A DNA stretch of 45,693 nt, taken from IMG/VR virus record IMGVR_UViG_3300032046_000052, positions 1 through 45,693 of that record, one strand, 5' to 3'. The notes under the pieces were generated by a model, which was not told where the DNA came from, did not search any database, and was given only the letters and a program-made list of their open reading frames with translations. The stretch comes from a virus. Positions 20,827 to 31,534 of the stretch are shown here, one piece after another; the stretch's first letter is position 1, and every line of letters begins with the position of its first letter. A program made the translations under genes and the position numbers.

Positions 20827-23472
20827 TTAACCTCCGCGTAGAATTTGCTTTCTTAATTTCTGTTGTGGTGAAGCAACTGGTTTCTTTGGTGTCTTGGGCA
20901 CCAATCTCTGAGCAAAGTCAAATAACTGGCCTGTACCTGGAATGGGTGCTAATGTACTCAATCCTGCTTCAGCTACTTTCATCCCACCTTTGATCTTGGT
21001 TTCAGGCGTCTTACCGGTGAATAACTGTCTTGTCCCTACAACTGCATTTTCAAACTGTCTGATAAGCGGAGGTTCCGGTGATCTCCCGCGCATGAGAGCA
21101 TCTGCGAGCTGCCCAAAGAAAGGAACATTGACAAAATAACTCCACATCATATCCTGCAAAAATGGAGTGTCCTTTCGTTTAATCTCACTTCCTGTCACGG
21201 CCTCATACAGATATTTCCTGGCTTGATCCTGGGCAACATCTCCCGCCCCAAGTAAACCCAGGCCAATACCGGCCATTAATTTCTTCTGTGCATCTCCACG
21301 GATAAGACCACGGTTAATAAGGTCATGTATCATCGTTGACCAGTGGTACATAAAGAAGGTCTGGAATGTCATCATGGTTTTGGCACCCTCACCACGGGAT
21401 AAGAGTAACGGACGATAACTCACCTCCGAAGAACCGTTGATAAGGTTCATAAACATATCGGCCTCATCATTTATTTTTGAGGGGTCAAAACCACGTTTTT
21501 TTAGAATCTTCTTTACGGCTGATTCAATACCAGCGGCTACTGATAAATCTGCTTCTTGCAGAGGTTTCATTCCTAACTTGGATAGAGCACTTAACCCGCC
21601 TTCGTGCAAAAGTTCATCTAAGGCTAACTCTCCACCCTGACGAACGGTTAGTCCCTTAGACCCTTTTATGATTGCCTTACGATACCCAGGAATAACGAAT
21701 ACTTTAGCCAGTTCCGCAGCAATCTCCCTAGTGGCACCCACACCCCATTCTGGTAGCGCGAAAGCCAAGGCATCGAATATTGTGCCAAATTGACCCAATG
21801 TGGATGAGAGTTTAAAGGCTAAGGTAGCTTTGGTAATGTTTCCCCTGGCAGTCTTAAGGAACTCGCTATAAGGAGTTGAGTTAGCCAATTGCCCTTTGTT
21901 CTCTACAGCCAGAAGGACATCTTTCCAGTATGTTGCTGCCTTCTCAGCATTAGTACCAAGTGTCTTTGCAAACTCAGGTGATGCGAGTTTCTGTTTGGCC
22001 TTGATCGTTTCTGGCATCACATGGATAAACCACTCTTGATTAGCAATGGTTTCATTGACAAGATTCCAAAAGTCTGACCGAGGTACACGTAAATTTTCTA
22101 CACGTTCTTTTAAAAAGGCGGTAGTAGAGAACTTTGGTTTACGCATCGTCTGGTTAATGGCCTCAGTAATAGTGGGTGTAATTTCATCCTGATACTTTAA
22201 GGCGAAAGCGTAATTAGGGATCTGCCCCATATCGTAACCAGTCTTTGCTTTAAAAACTTCCTTGAGTGTATTGACTCGTTTATCGAAATGGGCAATTACT
22301 GTGTCCAGAATTGTGCGTTCTTCAGGTAGTAATTTTGGTACTTCGCGTAATCCTTTTGATTTTAGAAGTTGTTCGACTGCTTGATCAGCACCTTGCTCTT
22401 TCAGACTATTCACAGTCAAACGAAATTCAGTATCTGCGTCCATAGCCAGCGTCTTAACGCCTTTGGCTTCAAGTGCATCTCCCAATGCAGCCTTGAGGAT
22501 ATGACCAGAATAAATTCCTGCTGTCTCAGCCTTACCTAAATCCTTACCCATCGTTGCAGTATAACCCTTATACCCTTTGTATCCATCCAAAACATCAGAG
22601 GCTTTGATAACAGGCAAAGAATCAATATAGACTCGCTCAAGTTTTTCACCCACTCGCTTTACCGGATTAGTTATTCCCTTTGCCTTAACAAGATGTGTTT
22701 GTGTAAGCCAATCGTTGTACTCCGTAGCAATACTTCTGGCAGATGTTTTATCCGGCGCGGTAAGAACCTTTTCCTTAAACACCTGATAAGTCTCAGGTGA
22801 TAACTCTTTTTCAAATGTTCGTAAAACTTTACTCTTAAATAATTCTTGCGAAGCACCTACCGTCATGGCATTATCAATTAATTGTTGACGAGCTATTGCG
22901 TTTAATGCAATATCTTCCCCTACATCAAAAAGACGTTTTACCGGTATCTTGGCAGCACCTAATCCTTCAAGTAGAAAATTACTTGGTAAAGCCAATGAAG
23001 CAGCAAATCCTGCCGTTGCAGCAGCCGGTTCTGACCATCCGAGTTTGCGGAAGATGTCACCAAGTTGTATGTACTCGTTATCCCTAAGTTCGCTAGCGGT
23101 TGGTTTCTTGGCTCCGATGCCAACGGCACCTTGAGTCAAAACTGGCAGCATTCCAGGCAAAGGATTTTTACCAGACATCACATCAAGTAAAGGCTCAGCA
23201 ATAGCGGCTTCTTCTCGTGCAGTTATCTCACCGACAAATTTAGCGGCTTGAATTGCAGGAACTTGTGATAAAGTTTTCTTACCAAAGTCCATCCAATCAA
23301 AGGTAGTAGGATTCTTAACCGATGGTTCTTTGACCTTACCTAACACATCTGAATAATTATCTTGATTGTTAGTTAATGATCCACCAAGAATGTCATCAAA
23401 GTTTAATTGGGATTGGGGTTTGGGAGGACTGGTAGATAATGTCCCGCCAAGAATGTCATCATAATCATTCAT
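20827..23472 (-). CDS. Putative internal virion / DNA ejection protein, 881 residues
   Basis: Large and helix-rich, lying between virion genes and the last hydrolase. The N-terminus repeats a short motif: DYDDILGGTL, NFDDILGGSL and NYSDVLGK within residues 3-46. The middle is amphipathic helices; the last 300 residues contain Gly/Ala segments (LMAGIGLGLLGAGDVAQD) suited to membrane contact. Size, position and composition fit podovirus ejection proteins, but no catalytic motif is seen. The role is inferred from context. Confidence 0.5.
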   Translation of the reverse strand: MNDYDDILGGTLSTSPPKPQSQLNFDDILGGSLTNNQDNYSDVLGKVKEPSVKNPTTFDWMDFGKKTLSQVPAIQAAKFVGEITAREEAAIAEPLLDVMSGKNPLPGMLPVLTQGAVGIGAKKPTASELRDNEYIQLGDIFRKLGWSEPAAATAGFAASLALPSNFLLEGLGAAKIPVKRLFDVGEDIALNAIARQQLIDNAMTVGASQELFKSKVLRTFEKELSPETYQVFKEKVLTAPDKTSARSIATEYNDWLTQTHLVKAKGITNPVKRVGEKLERVYIDSLPVIKASDVLDGYKGYKGYTATMGKDLGKAETAGIYSGHILKAALGDALEAKGVKTLAMDADTEFRLTVNSLKEQGADQAVEQLLKSKGLREVPKLLPEERTILDTVIAHFDKRVNTLKEVFKAKTGYDMGQIPNYAFALKYQDEITPTITEAINQTMRKPKFSTTAFLKERVENLRVPRSDFWNLVNETIANQEWFIHVMPETIKAKQKLASPEFAKTLGTNAEKAATYWKDVLLAVENKGQLANSTPYSEFLKTARGNITKATLAFKLSSTLGQFGTIFDALAFALPEWGVGATREIAAELAKVFVIPGYRKAIIKGSKGLTVRQGGELALDELLHEGGLSALSKLGMKPLQEADLSVAAGIESAVKKILKKRGFDPSKINDEADMFMNLINGSSEVSYRPLLLSRGEGAKTMMTFQTFFMYHWSTMIHDLINRGLIRGDAQKKLMAGIGLGLLGAGDVAQDQARKYLYEAVTGSEIKRKDTPFLQDMMWSYFVNVPFFGQLADALMRGRSPEPPLIRQFENAVVGTRQLFTGKTPETKIKGGMKVAEAGLSTLAPIPGTGQLFDFAQRLVPKTPKKPVASPQQKLRKQILRGG

Positions 23473-23475
23473 GAA

Positions 23476-24381
23476 CTAAACTCCTTGGAGATAGTTATCT
23501 GGAATACCATTCTTTTTAGCAAAAGCAATCAGGTTCTTTTTTCGTTGAAGCAGTTGATCAGGTGGATAACCTTTAGCCGCTTCATCAAGAAGTTGCATCT
23601 TTGCACCAAGGAATCTTTGGATTGCACCTTTCTGAATTGCTTCATCAGCAAAAGTGGCTAATGACTGCTTGACTTTTTCCACCGATTCTTTACGTGCTTC
23701 TTGGGTTGCTTCTAAATAATTTTGATCATGGGTTAGATCAACACCCAATGTCTGTGCTCTTTGCTGCAAAACCTTGAGCATATTGTTATAACCATCTTTA
23801 CCCAGAGTGTTCTTAAGTTGACCCTTCTGATCGTTGAATTGCTTAACCTCAGTCATAATTCCCTGAAGATCAGGAGATGAAGCAATAAGACTTCGTTCTT
23901 TGGCAAGTTGTGCCTCAGCCTGAAGTTTTTGTAGAGCCACGGGTCTTTGTTCGGCTCTTGCCTGAGCCAATTGTTGCGTTGCTTCAGTCTCCGCTTGACG
24001 TTTAGGAGCACCGGCCTGTAATTCAACCTGCTGTCTTTCAGCAGCACCTTTTTGAGTTAATTCAGTTTGTTCAATTTGAGTTTTACGACCTAGTGCAGCC
24101 TGCATTTCTTTTTGTAACTGCTCAGTAAGAGCCTGTCGTTCTCTGGACGAAAGATCACGCGCGCTGCGCAGATTTTCCATCTGCTGTTTATATTGTTCAA
24201 GTTGTGCTTCCTGAGCCAATCGTTTATTAGCAATGGCTTTATTAGCACTCATTTCTTCACGTGATAATGCAGCTTGGGTTTCTAAAGATGCCTGTGTTCG
24301 TGCACCTTCAGCAGCCAATTGATTCTGTGATTTATAGAAGTCAACCAAAGTTGGTACGGTAACAAAATAAAGTTTAAGCAT
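23476..24381 (-). CDS. Coiled-coil virion protein with KLYF N-terminus, 301 residues
   Basis: ATG 24381 is preferred over 24429 because GGGAG lies 7 bases upstream and the product then begins MLKLYFVTVP, like three other structural proteins here. Residues 20-180 are Gln/Ala/Glu-rich helix (AEGARTQASLETQ, QAEAQLAKERS), surely coiled coil. Its start overlaps the upstream stop. Probably an internal or tail-tube virion component. Confidence 0.5.
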   Translation of the reverse strand: MLKLYFVTVPTLVDFYKSQNQLAAEGARTQASLETQAALSREEMSANKAIANKRLAQEAQLEQYKQQMENLRSARDLSSRERQALTEQLQKEMQAALGRKTQIEQTELTQKGAAERQQVELQAGAPKRQAETEATQQLAQARAEQRPVALQKLQAEAQLAKERSLIASSPDLQGIMTEVKQFNDQKGQLKNTLGKDGYNNMLKVLQQRAQTLGVDLTHDQNYLEATQEARKESVEKVKQSLATFADEAIQKGAIQRFLGAKMQLLDEAAKGYPPDQLLQRKKNLIAFAKKNGIPDNYLQGV

Positions 24382-25993
24382 ATTGACTCCCTGGGGCATA
24401 TTGACCAAGTACATTCTTAAGTTGTGCACTAGGTAGTTTCTTTTTTGCTGCTGATTCTGCCTGCATTGCTTTTATTGTTCCTGCACTAAAAGAACCTGGG
24501 ATATAACGACCAGTCTTATCGGTTTGAAGATACATATTTGTGTTATACTGATCTAAGATATCAGGATCAATGTTATTCGTAGCCGCAAACTTTTTAGCAT
24601 CAAAAACTCCGGTAGCCGATGTACGAACACCAGCTCCTGATGTAGTTCCAATAACATCATAGCCTTTAGCCGCTAAACCGGCAGCACGTGCACCTTCTGC
24701 AAGACCCCCGCCTGTTTCAAACCCTGGTGCTAAACCTTTACCTTGAACCGTAACCATCTGTGATGGAGCCGTCTGCAAACTTCCTGGTATTGATACACTT
24801 GCTGAAGGCTGCATAACATATCCGCTAGGAAGAGTTGGTGTTGGAGCTTTTACATTATATCCACTCATATTAAGAATTGCCTGAGGAACACCAGCAACGC
24901 CAGCCATTGCAGCAGGTAATATACCTGCCGAGGGTGCGGCAGCACCACCAAGACCAGTAGTACCAGCTAATGCAGTTGATGTTAATGCTGAAACAGGCGA
25001 TTTAGCCATCATACTAGAAACTGCATTTTGTGCAGACTGTTTTACACCAGCAGTTAGGTTTGCACCTAATGTAACAGGTGCACCACCACCAGCAAAAGTC
25101 TTTTGAATAGCTTGTTGTAGTGCAGCAAGTTGCTGTTGTTGTTCAGTTCCCGTTGCAACTGGCTGACCAGGAACTGCTGGTTGTGTTGTTCCAGGAACGG
25201 TAGGAACGATTGGAGCCTTAGGTGTAATACCAAATCGTTGAACGTCAGTTAGTGGAGGAAGTTGACCAGTAGGAGATGGGGGTGTCTGATTTGGGTAGTC
25301 TGCATTCCATTCAGAGGTTGCGTCCCAGGTTTCACCAAAAGGTGTACCGCCTGTTGGTGATGCACCTACTCCTGAATATCTTGCACCACCAGTACCACCA
25401 GCACCACCAGCACCAGCTGCACCCGCAGGCAATGCTTCCGCAGGGGCACCATAGTTTCTAAATGGTTCTGGAACAACACTCTGATAGACATTGACTAAAT
25501 CTTCAGTAGCCACACGCTGATTTGCCATTAATGTATTTAGTGCATTAAAGGTTGTATTGACAGCTTCAATTGAGGTTGTCAAACCCTCTTTAGATCGTTG
25601 GACAATAGCATCACGATAAGCAGCAGCCATGCCTGATGCTCTCGCGTTCTTTGCTTTCTGTAATTGAATACCCAAGGTATCGCCGGTAACTCCCTTTGAT
25701 CTTGCATTATCAATAAACTGACTGATCTGACTGTCATAATCTGCATCCATGACCTCTTGAGTCTTGGACATAATATTATTAAAGACTTCATCAGTAATCA
25801 CAGAAGGATTGGCTAAGATTTTTGATAATGATTCTCTGGCCTGGACGATAAGTGGATCGTTGCCCATCTGTGCAAGAAGTCGTTGAAGTAGATCAATTGA
25901 TTGCTGCTGTGCTGCTAAGGCTCTGTCTCTAGTGACTAAACTTGCTTGATAAGCTGCTTCACTAGATGTATCTTGAAAATACAATTTAAGCAT
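24374..25993 (-). CDS. Gly/Ala/Pro-rich virion protein with KLYF N-terminus, 539 residues
   Basis: Starts MLKLYFQDTSSEAAYQ. A helical region to about residue 180, then a long low-complexity linker (AAGAGGAGGTGGARYSG, PPSPTGQLPPLTD) and an Ala/Gly-rich C-terminal half. Such linkers are common in virion proteins that thread or bridge compartments. No enzyme motif. Confidence 0.45.
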   Translation of the reverse strand: MLKLYFQDTSSEAAYQASLVTRDRALAAQQQSIDLLQRLLAQMGNDPLIVQARESLSKILANPSVITDEVFNNIMSKTQEVMDADYDSQISQFIDNARSKGVTGDTLGIQLQKAKNARASGMAAAYRDAIVQRSKEGLTTSIEAVNTTFNALNTLMANQRVATEDLVNVYQSVVPEPFRNYGAPAEALPAGAAGAGGAGGTGGARYSGVGASPTGGTPFGETWDATSEWNADYPNQTPPSPTGQLPPLTDVQRFGITPKAPIVPTVPGTTQPAVPGQPVATGTEQQQQLAALQQAIQKTFAGGGAPVTLGANLTAGVKQSAQNAVSSMMAKSPVSALTSTALAGTTGLGGAAAPSAGILPAAMAGVAGVPQAILNMSGYNVKAPTPTLPSGYVMQPSASVSIPGSLQTAPSQMVTVQGKGLAPGFETGGGLAEGARAAGLAAKGYDVIGTTSGAGVRTSATGVFDAKKFAATNNIDPDILDQYNTNMYLQTDKTGRYIPGSFSAGTIKAMQAESAAKKKLPSAQLKNVLGQYAPGSQYA

Positions 25994-26004
25994 GGTTCAT
26001 TCTC

Positions 26005-27036
26005 CTATGGTGTAATATCTGTGATTTGTCCATCTACTACCGTAACCGTTTTTAAATCTACTGTTGTAAAACTACCACTGATTCCATTTTGAGATAATTG
26101 CGTTGTACCAGTATGCCGTTTCGTAAGTGCATCTGCAATATCTGAATCTGCTTTTACCGCCGTTAATGTTGTCTTAGTATCAGCGTATGTCTTTACCGCT
26201 TTTTCAGTAGGAACTGCATTATCAGCGTTTCCTGCCAAAGTACCATCAATAGAAAATTCGTTAATTGCGGAACCTAGTGCCAAAGTTAAATTACCGGCAG
26301 TAAGGGTGACACTACCGCGAATAGTTAAAAGGTCTGCTGCCAATGTCATTAAATCAGTATCGGTGGATATTCCTATTTCTCCCCCATTAACCTGCAAGTC
26401 ACCAGTTATTGTAAGATTGCCCGTTAAAGCCAGGGCACCCGTTAATGTAAGAGCAACAGCAGAAAGAATAAGTTCTGCATCTGCCTGCAAAGTAAGTTTA
26501 CCATCTTCATTCATCGTGATCTTAATATCGGTATCACGTCCGGTAATTAAGCCAGTTCGAGTTAAGTTAAATCCAGAGAGAATGATGGAACCAAGCATTG
26601 TTCCACCGTAAAGACTTAAATAGTCCTCAATCGTCACACCTGCTGGAATTTTACCCTTAAGCATCTCAGCAGGAAGAATCTGATCTTTAAAGAAAATAAT
26701 CAGACCTTCCATGACCCCGCCAAATTTGGAGAGGTAGTCTGCTATCGTAACACCGGTAGGAATCTTTCCGCTGATATTTTCTCCGGTTACTGCCGTGGCA
26801 TTAACGGATTGCCAACCCTCATTATTTGGTTTTGCTAAATACCAACTTCCCTTAGTAAATTGTCCATTACTATCTCCGGTGTAGTTATGGGCGTCACCCA
26901 CCTTCGGATTCTGAGGAAAGGAAGTTCCGTAGGTAACTCTTGGAATAAGTTGTTTGACCTTCCCAATCTCATAAGAGATTTTGGGATCAAGAACTAATTT
27001 TCTAGTGGATGATGTATTACCACGTTCACGTAGCAT
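26005..27036 (-). CDS. Tail-fibre-like beta-helical protein, 343 residues
   Basis: ATG 27036 with CGGAG five bases upstream; a GTG at 27051 is an alternative. Residues 80-150 have two copies of KIP.GVTI.DYLS..GG, and 160-270 are short Thr/Leu strands (LTLTGALALTGNLTITGDLQ) typical of trimeric beta fibres. Downstream of the giant tail gene. Likely a fibre or spike. Confidence 0.55.
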   Translation of the reverse strand: MLRERGNTSSTRKLVLDPKISYEIGKVKQLIPRVTYGTSFPQNPKVGDAHNYTGDSNGQFTKGSWYLAKPNNEGWQSVNATAVTGENISGKIPTGVTIADYLSKFGGVMEGLIIFFKDQILPAEMLKGKIPAGVTIEDYLSLYGGTMLGSIILSGFNLTRTGLITGRDTDIKITMNEDGKLTLQADAELILSAVALTLTGALALTGNLTITGDLQVNGGEIGISTDTDLMTLAADLLTIRGSVTLTAGNLTLALGSAINEFSIDGTLAGNADNAVPTEKAVKTYADTKTTLTAVKADSDIADALTKRHTGTTQLSQNGISGSFTTVDLKTVTVVDGQITDITP

Positions 27037-27069
27037 GAACACTCCGTTCACAAAGTATGAACACTCTCA

Positions 27070-30000
27070 TTATCTAACGCCTCGTTTCGTGAAGCGAATA
27101 CCGAGGTTATTTATCTCAATTGCTTGACCTTGACTGTAACCCGATACTCTGAGTTGCGCTTGTTGTACCCGTTGACGGATTAAAAGTACCTTCTCTTCTC
27201 CGCTAATTAGATCAACATTTTGATCAGCAATAGAGTCCTTACCAAGATTCTTGGACACTCTAATCCTTAGATTCTGAGCTGTTAAGGCATCTTGGTGATT
27301 CAAGATCAAATCATGTATCATATTCTTATCGGTGTTTCTTGCAAACTGAAAGTTCTTTGATTTCCAATCCAACTCGTAAGCACCAATGTAGTACCGATAC
27401 GCCGAAGATGGATTTACTGCAAAACCAGATGAAACATCATACTCATACAGTTTAGCATTAGGTGCAGTTCCTACATATAATTTATTATTAAATACTGCTA
27501 CACCATATAAACTTGTCTCTGCTCCTGGCTGACCTGCAACGTCAACAAAAGCACTCACATTATCCCATCTTCCTAATCTTGCACTACCATTACTTCCAGC
27601 ATACAAACTACCACGATAAACCAGTAGAGTCTTAAGTTGGGATTGTCCTGGTAGAGGGTTTGCCCTTAATACCCAAGCATTTACGCCATTCCATTCGTAG
27701 AGTTGTGCACCACCAGCCCAACCCACTCCACCATAAAGTTTACTATTAAATTCGCAAAGACTCCATCCTGTAGCACTACCAATACTAACAGTCTTAGCCG
27801 CCCATGCACTAACCCCATCCCATTCATAAAGTTTGGCATTGGGATCACCAAAAGCATATAATTTGCCATTAAAGACTGTCAAACAAGTACAAGAGGTTCC
27901 TACTGCCGGTGACGGAGCACGTTGTATCCAATTATTAACTCCATCCCACTCCAAAAGTCTACCGCCTGTGGTAGCACCATAGATTTTATTATTCAGTACT
28001 GCTACCCCGTATACTGCCTCACCTGGAAAACTTGGAGCAACCTGTACCCACGCATTTATACCATTCCATTTGTACAAATAACTAAAAGGTGAAGTTCCAC
28101 CATATAGTTCATTATTATAAATGCATAAGCACATTACTCCCGCAGCACCGCCTAGCTTTGGTGCTTTTACAACCCATGCAGTTCCACTCCACTCCCACAA
28201 GGAACCATTCTGAGCAGAAGTTCCGTACAATTTTCCATTAAATTCTATCATGGCAGCAATATACTGCTCTGTTCCACCTGCCCTGGCAGCACGTTCTACC
28301 CAACCTGCTGTGTTCTCAATTGTGATAACCGTTCCGGTATTCGAAAGAATTTTCCTTTTCTCAAATGACTTATTCACGGTATCGTAGAGAACAAGACCCA
28401 TGGCCTTAAGACCACTTCCTGTCGTGGTAAAAACCGCTGTTGAGTCAATCATTTCAATCGGTGTTCCACCAGTAGGCGTTCCAGATAACGTACCTGTTTG
28501 TACACCATCATTATATCCTACCCAAAGTTGTGATACGAATCCATCATAATCACCAATATAAACACTGGCGATATTGTTGGCATCATAAACAATTGCTGAA
28601 CACATGGCCTCAATGCCGGTAAAGTAATACCATTTCCATTTAGAAGGATCAAGACTTGCCCGATCCCAAATTAAGCACACGTCATTGGTAGTAGAATTTT
28701 TAGATGCAATGAATAACCATAGCCATCGTTTTGTGGTATCATAAATAGCATGAGACTGACTAAATTTTGCGGTATTAAATCCAAGATCATGTGAGCCGTC
28801 AAATAGTTCAATCAGTATGTCACTTACCAAGGAAACCGTAAACCCATCACAGGTAGCAATTCCTTGTTCACCGGCTAACCAAACTGCATTACCCTTCTCA
28901 TCCTGAACAATCGTATCGTGGGATGCGCATCCGATGGCCGCTGAAATTCGGTTGACTGACCAAGGAGCATAGTTGCCTTCACAGATAAAAGTCGAGAATT
29001 GTTTGGTGGCAAGAAAGACATCTCCGACTAACCCAAGACCCGTAAGATTTTCTCCTGGTTTTCCGTCTGTAATTGTCTGAACTAGTTCCGCAGGAAAACC
29101 ATGATAACGACTAATATTATCATCGTCAATAAAAGAGGTGTGAAGTGCATTTTCATCTCCTATAATCTGGTAGACAGCCACCGCGTTAGTTGATCCTTTA
29201 TAAACCCCGCTAACCAAATTATCAATAGGACGTATAACAAGAGTGTTGCCAGCAATAGTAATACTTTCGATAAGATATTTTTGAGTATCTCCACTGACTC
29301 GAAATTCCTTTCCTATCATACTGAGGTTAACGACACCAGGACTATTTAAAGTGACCGTAGCAGAACCATTAACCACAGCCGCAGTTCCTAGTGTATAAGG
29401 AATTGATCCTGCAAGAATGATGGTATTTCTATAGAGAAGTAAATAAGGTGAAGCGTAGGGTGGAGCATAAGAACCTGATCCTGCTTCACCTGATGGATGT
29501 TTACGTTTCAAACCTAATGAGGCATCAGAAAGAGTCAGTGCAGCCGTTGTGGTCACATTATCAAAGATTGTAGATTCAAGATAGGGGACTGTTCCACCGG
29601 CTTGTGATCTATAAATCCTTCTCGCATCGACCTGAGTATCCGTTGATACCGGAATAGAGGACAGAGCAATAGCCTGTCCTTGAATGTCCACCACATTTGA
29701 AATAGGACTAAGGTCTGATTCACGATCATACTTAGTAGCATAAAAAGAAACCCATGTATAATACCGTCCGGTTAAGTTTCCTGCGGCAGTACTGGCATAT
29801 CGAATATTATCCAGCCAAATTGTTATTGGCATGGCTGATCTCTTTACAACTTTGATTCCTTCACTGACAATTGCCGTGTCACCAGCAGGTGTTGCCAAGG
29901 TAAGATTAAGTTGCTGCCAAGTTTCCTCAGTTAAATCCGGTGTGATATAGAGTGATTCTAAAGGTGATGCACATAAAGGTGAGTCATCAAGAAGATACTG

Positions 30001-31533
30001 AAGAACCTGGTATCCCAAATATTTATCTGATCGTAAATTCATCAACATCGTGGTAGCTGTGTGCATATCCGTAGAAGCCAATGCTTTATAAGCCACCAGA
30101 GTTGCATCAGCAACCCCACCTGGAATTTCCATCTTAACTGAGTAGTTACCCTCTACACGATTAACTGCATCTAAGGTAATTCTACATCGAATGGCCTTGA
30201 TGTCATCAAGATAAATAGCGTTCATACCTTTATCTCGATTTAATGCCAATGCAAGACTAGCCACTGATGTTAGCGCAGATGTGACTTTAAATTGATACTG
30301 TATCTTTGTCCACTCACCGGCATTAAGGGCAGGAAGATTACACCGTTCCAATTCATCGGCACCGGCTGCTGTATCACAAAGAACTAAACTTAAATCTCCA
30401 TCTGCCAGTGACTTTGCTGATTTAATCCAAAAGTCTAAACCCCAATAAGTTGATAAGTCTTGGGGAGATGATAAGTTTTTTGTACAAACTAATCCTGTAA
30501 TACCTATTGGATCATTTGTTAATTCTGAAAAATCGCCTGCTTCAGTACCAGGAACGATAAATGGAAATACCTTGTGCCTTGCAATTCCTTTATCTATACG
30601 AAACTCATCAAACCAACCATCTACCGAATTAGAACCCGCATAACGACCAATCTCTAAGGTACCAGTTGGAACAATATTACTTGAATTTACAGCTGCTATT
30701 TGTGATACCCCATCACATGAAAATCGTAAATCAGTTCCATTTCTACTTATTTCAAAATAGTACCATGTATTGATACTTGGCATCCCAAGAGTACAGGAAC
30801 CAACTGAAACGCTATTAATAGAAAGATTATATCGTCCTACTGGAAAGTTCTCAAGATGAAGGTAAACCGCTGATCCAAGCATGAAAATCATTGTATTGGC
30901 AGTAACTGTCTGATACCTAATCCAGAAACCTATGGTAAAATCTCCCGTACCAAAGGTAAAATCGGAAGTAACCGGTGTTGATATATAATTAGCTACACTC
31001 CCACCATTCAAAAAGCAGGAACCACTTCCAAATTTAGTTTGTGCTGTATCAATTTGTGCATTACCAAATGCTGTAATTGGATGGGCACTTAAGGAACTAT
31101 CAACAAAAGTAGTTGAACCATCTGTTCCATTACAATGGAGCATTAGTTTAGTGTATGTGTCAAGTGGTTCAACTGCTGACCCAACTAATAAAAGAGCCGA
31201 ATACGAACCTACCTTATAATCAGATGAGGCAAGGCATAATACCTCTGAACCTGCTGGCAAACTTCCAGCCAATGACCATGCACTTTCACAATCAGCCAAG
31301 ACCAAAGAAACTGGTGTCCATAAAGATTCACACATATCCAGATTAACAGAACCGGTTGATGTTCCGGTGGCCGATGGTGCCGTGGTTGGTGCATAGACTC
31401 CCCAATTAACCAGAGTTGTACCATCGTGCATTTTAGGAAGTGTCAGACCATCTGTAAGATAGCAAAGTCTTTCCGCAGTTCGACCTCGATACGGTTTAGC
31501 GGCTAAGACTGTAAGTTCTGTCAATGTTGGCAT
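27070..31533 (-). CDS. Giant tail protein with inserted LamG domain and Kelch-like repeats, 1487 residues
   Basis: Domains in order: an N-terminal region like the core of tail-tubular proteins (RTAERLCYLTDGLTLPKMHD); a jelly-roll domain split around residues 121-330 by a LamG/concanavalin-like domain (LHCNGTDGSTTFVDSS, GDFTIGFWIRY, DEFRIDKG); further jelly-roll and linker regions; then from about residue 1080 to 1370 about seven repeats of 45-50 residues of the type LYEWNGVNAW-V..AP...G-V.VFNNKLYG, predicting a Kelch-like beta-propeller. The C-terminus returns to virion-type beta sequence. A carbohydrate-binding adhesin role is likely; exact receptor unknown. Confidence 0.7.
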   Translation of the reverse strand: MPTLTELTVLAAKPYRGRTAERLCYLTDGLTLPKMHDGTTLVNWGVYAPTTAPSATGTSTGSVNLDMCESLWTPVSLVLADCESAWSLAGSLPAGSEVLCLASSDYKVGSYSALLLVGSAVEPLDTYTKLMLHCNGTDGSTTFVDSSLSAHPITAFGNAQIDTAQTKFGSGSCFLNGGSVANYISTPVTSDFTFGTGDFTIGFWIRYQTVTANTMIFMLGSAVYLHLENFPVGRYNLSINSVSVGSCTLGMPSINTWYYFEISRNGTDLRFSCDGVSQIAAVNSSNIVPTGTLEIGRYAGSNSVDGWFDEFRIDKGIARHKVFPFIVPGTEAGDFSELTNDPIGITGLVCTKNLSSPQDLSTYWGLDFWIKSAKSLADGDLSLVLCDTAAGADELERCNLPALNAGEWTKIQYQFKVTSALTSVASLALALNRDKGMNAIYLDDIKAIRCRITLDAVNRVEGNYSVKMEIPGGVADATLVAYKALASTDMHTATTMLMNLRSDKYLGYQVLQYLLDDSPLCASPLESLYITPDLTEETWQQLNLTLATPAGDTAIVSEGIKVVKRSAMPITIWLDNIRYASTAAGNLTGRYYTWVSFYATKYDRESDLSPISNVVDIQGQAIALSSIPVSTDTQVDARRIYRSQAGGTVPYLESTIFDNVTTTAALTLSDASLGLKRKHPSGEAGSGSYAPPYASPYLLLYRNTIILAGSIPYTLGTAAVVNGSATVTLNSPGVVNLSMIGKEFRVSGDTQKYLIESITIAGNTLVIRPIDNLVSGVYKGSTNAVAVYQIIGDENALHTSFIDDDNISRYHGFPAELVQTITDGKPGENLTGLGLVGDVFLATKQFSTFICEGNYAPWSVNRISAAIGCASHDTIVQDEKGNAVWLAGEQGIATCDGFTVSLVSDILIELFDGSHDLGFNTAKFSQSHAIYDTTKRWLWLFIASKNSTTNDVCLIWDRASLDPSKWKWYYFTGIEAMCSAIVYDANNIASVYIGDYDGFVSQLWVGYNDGVQTGTLSGTPTGGTPIEMIDSTAVFTTTGSGLKAMGLVLYDTVNKSFEKRKILSNTGTVITIENTAGWVERAARAGGTEQYIAAMIEFNGKLYGTSAQNGSLWEWSGTAWVVKAPKLGGAAGVMCLCIYNNELYGGTSPFSYLYKWNGINAWVQVAPSFPGEAVYGVAVLNNKIYGATTGGRLLEWDGVNNWIQRAPSPAVGTSCTCLTVFNGKLYAFGDPNAKLYEWDGVSAWAAKTVSIGSATGWSLCEFNSKLYGGVGWAGGAQLYEWNGVNAWVLRANPLPGQSQLKTLLVYRGSLYAGSNGSARLGRWDNVSAFVDVAGQPGAETSLYGVAVFNNKLYVGTAPNAKLYEYDVSSGFAVNPSSAYRYYIGAYELDWKSKNFQFARNTDKNMIHDLILNHQDALTAQNLRIRVSKNLGKDSIADQNVDLISGEEKVLLIRQRVQQAQLRVSGYSQGQAIEINNLGIRFTKRGVR

Positions 31534-31534
31534 A

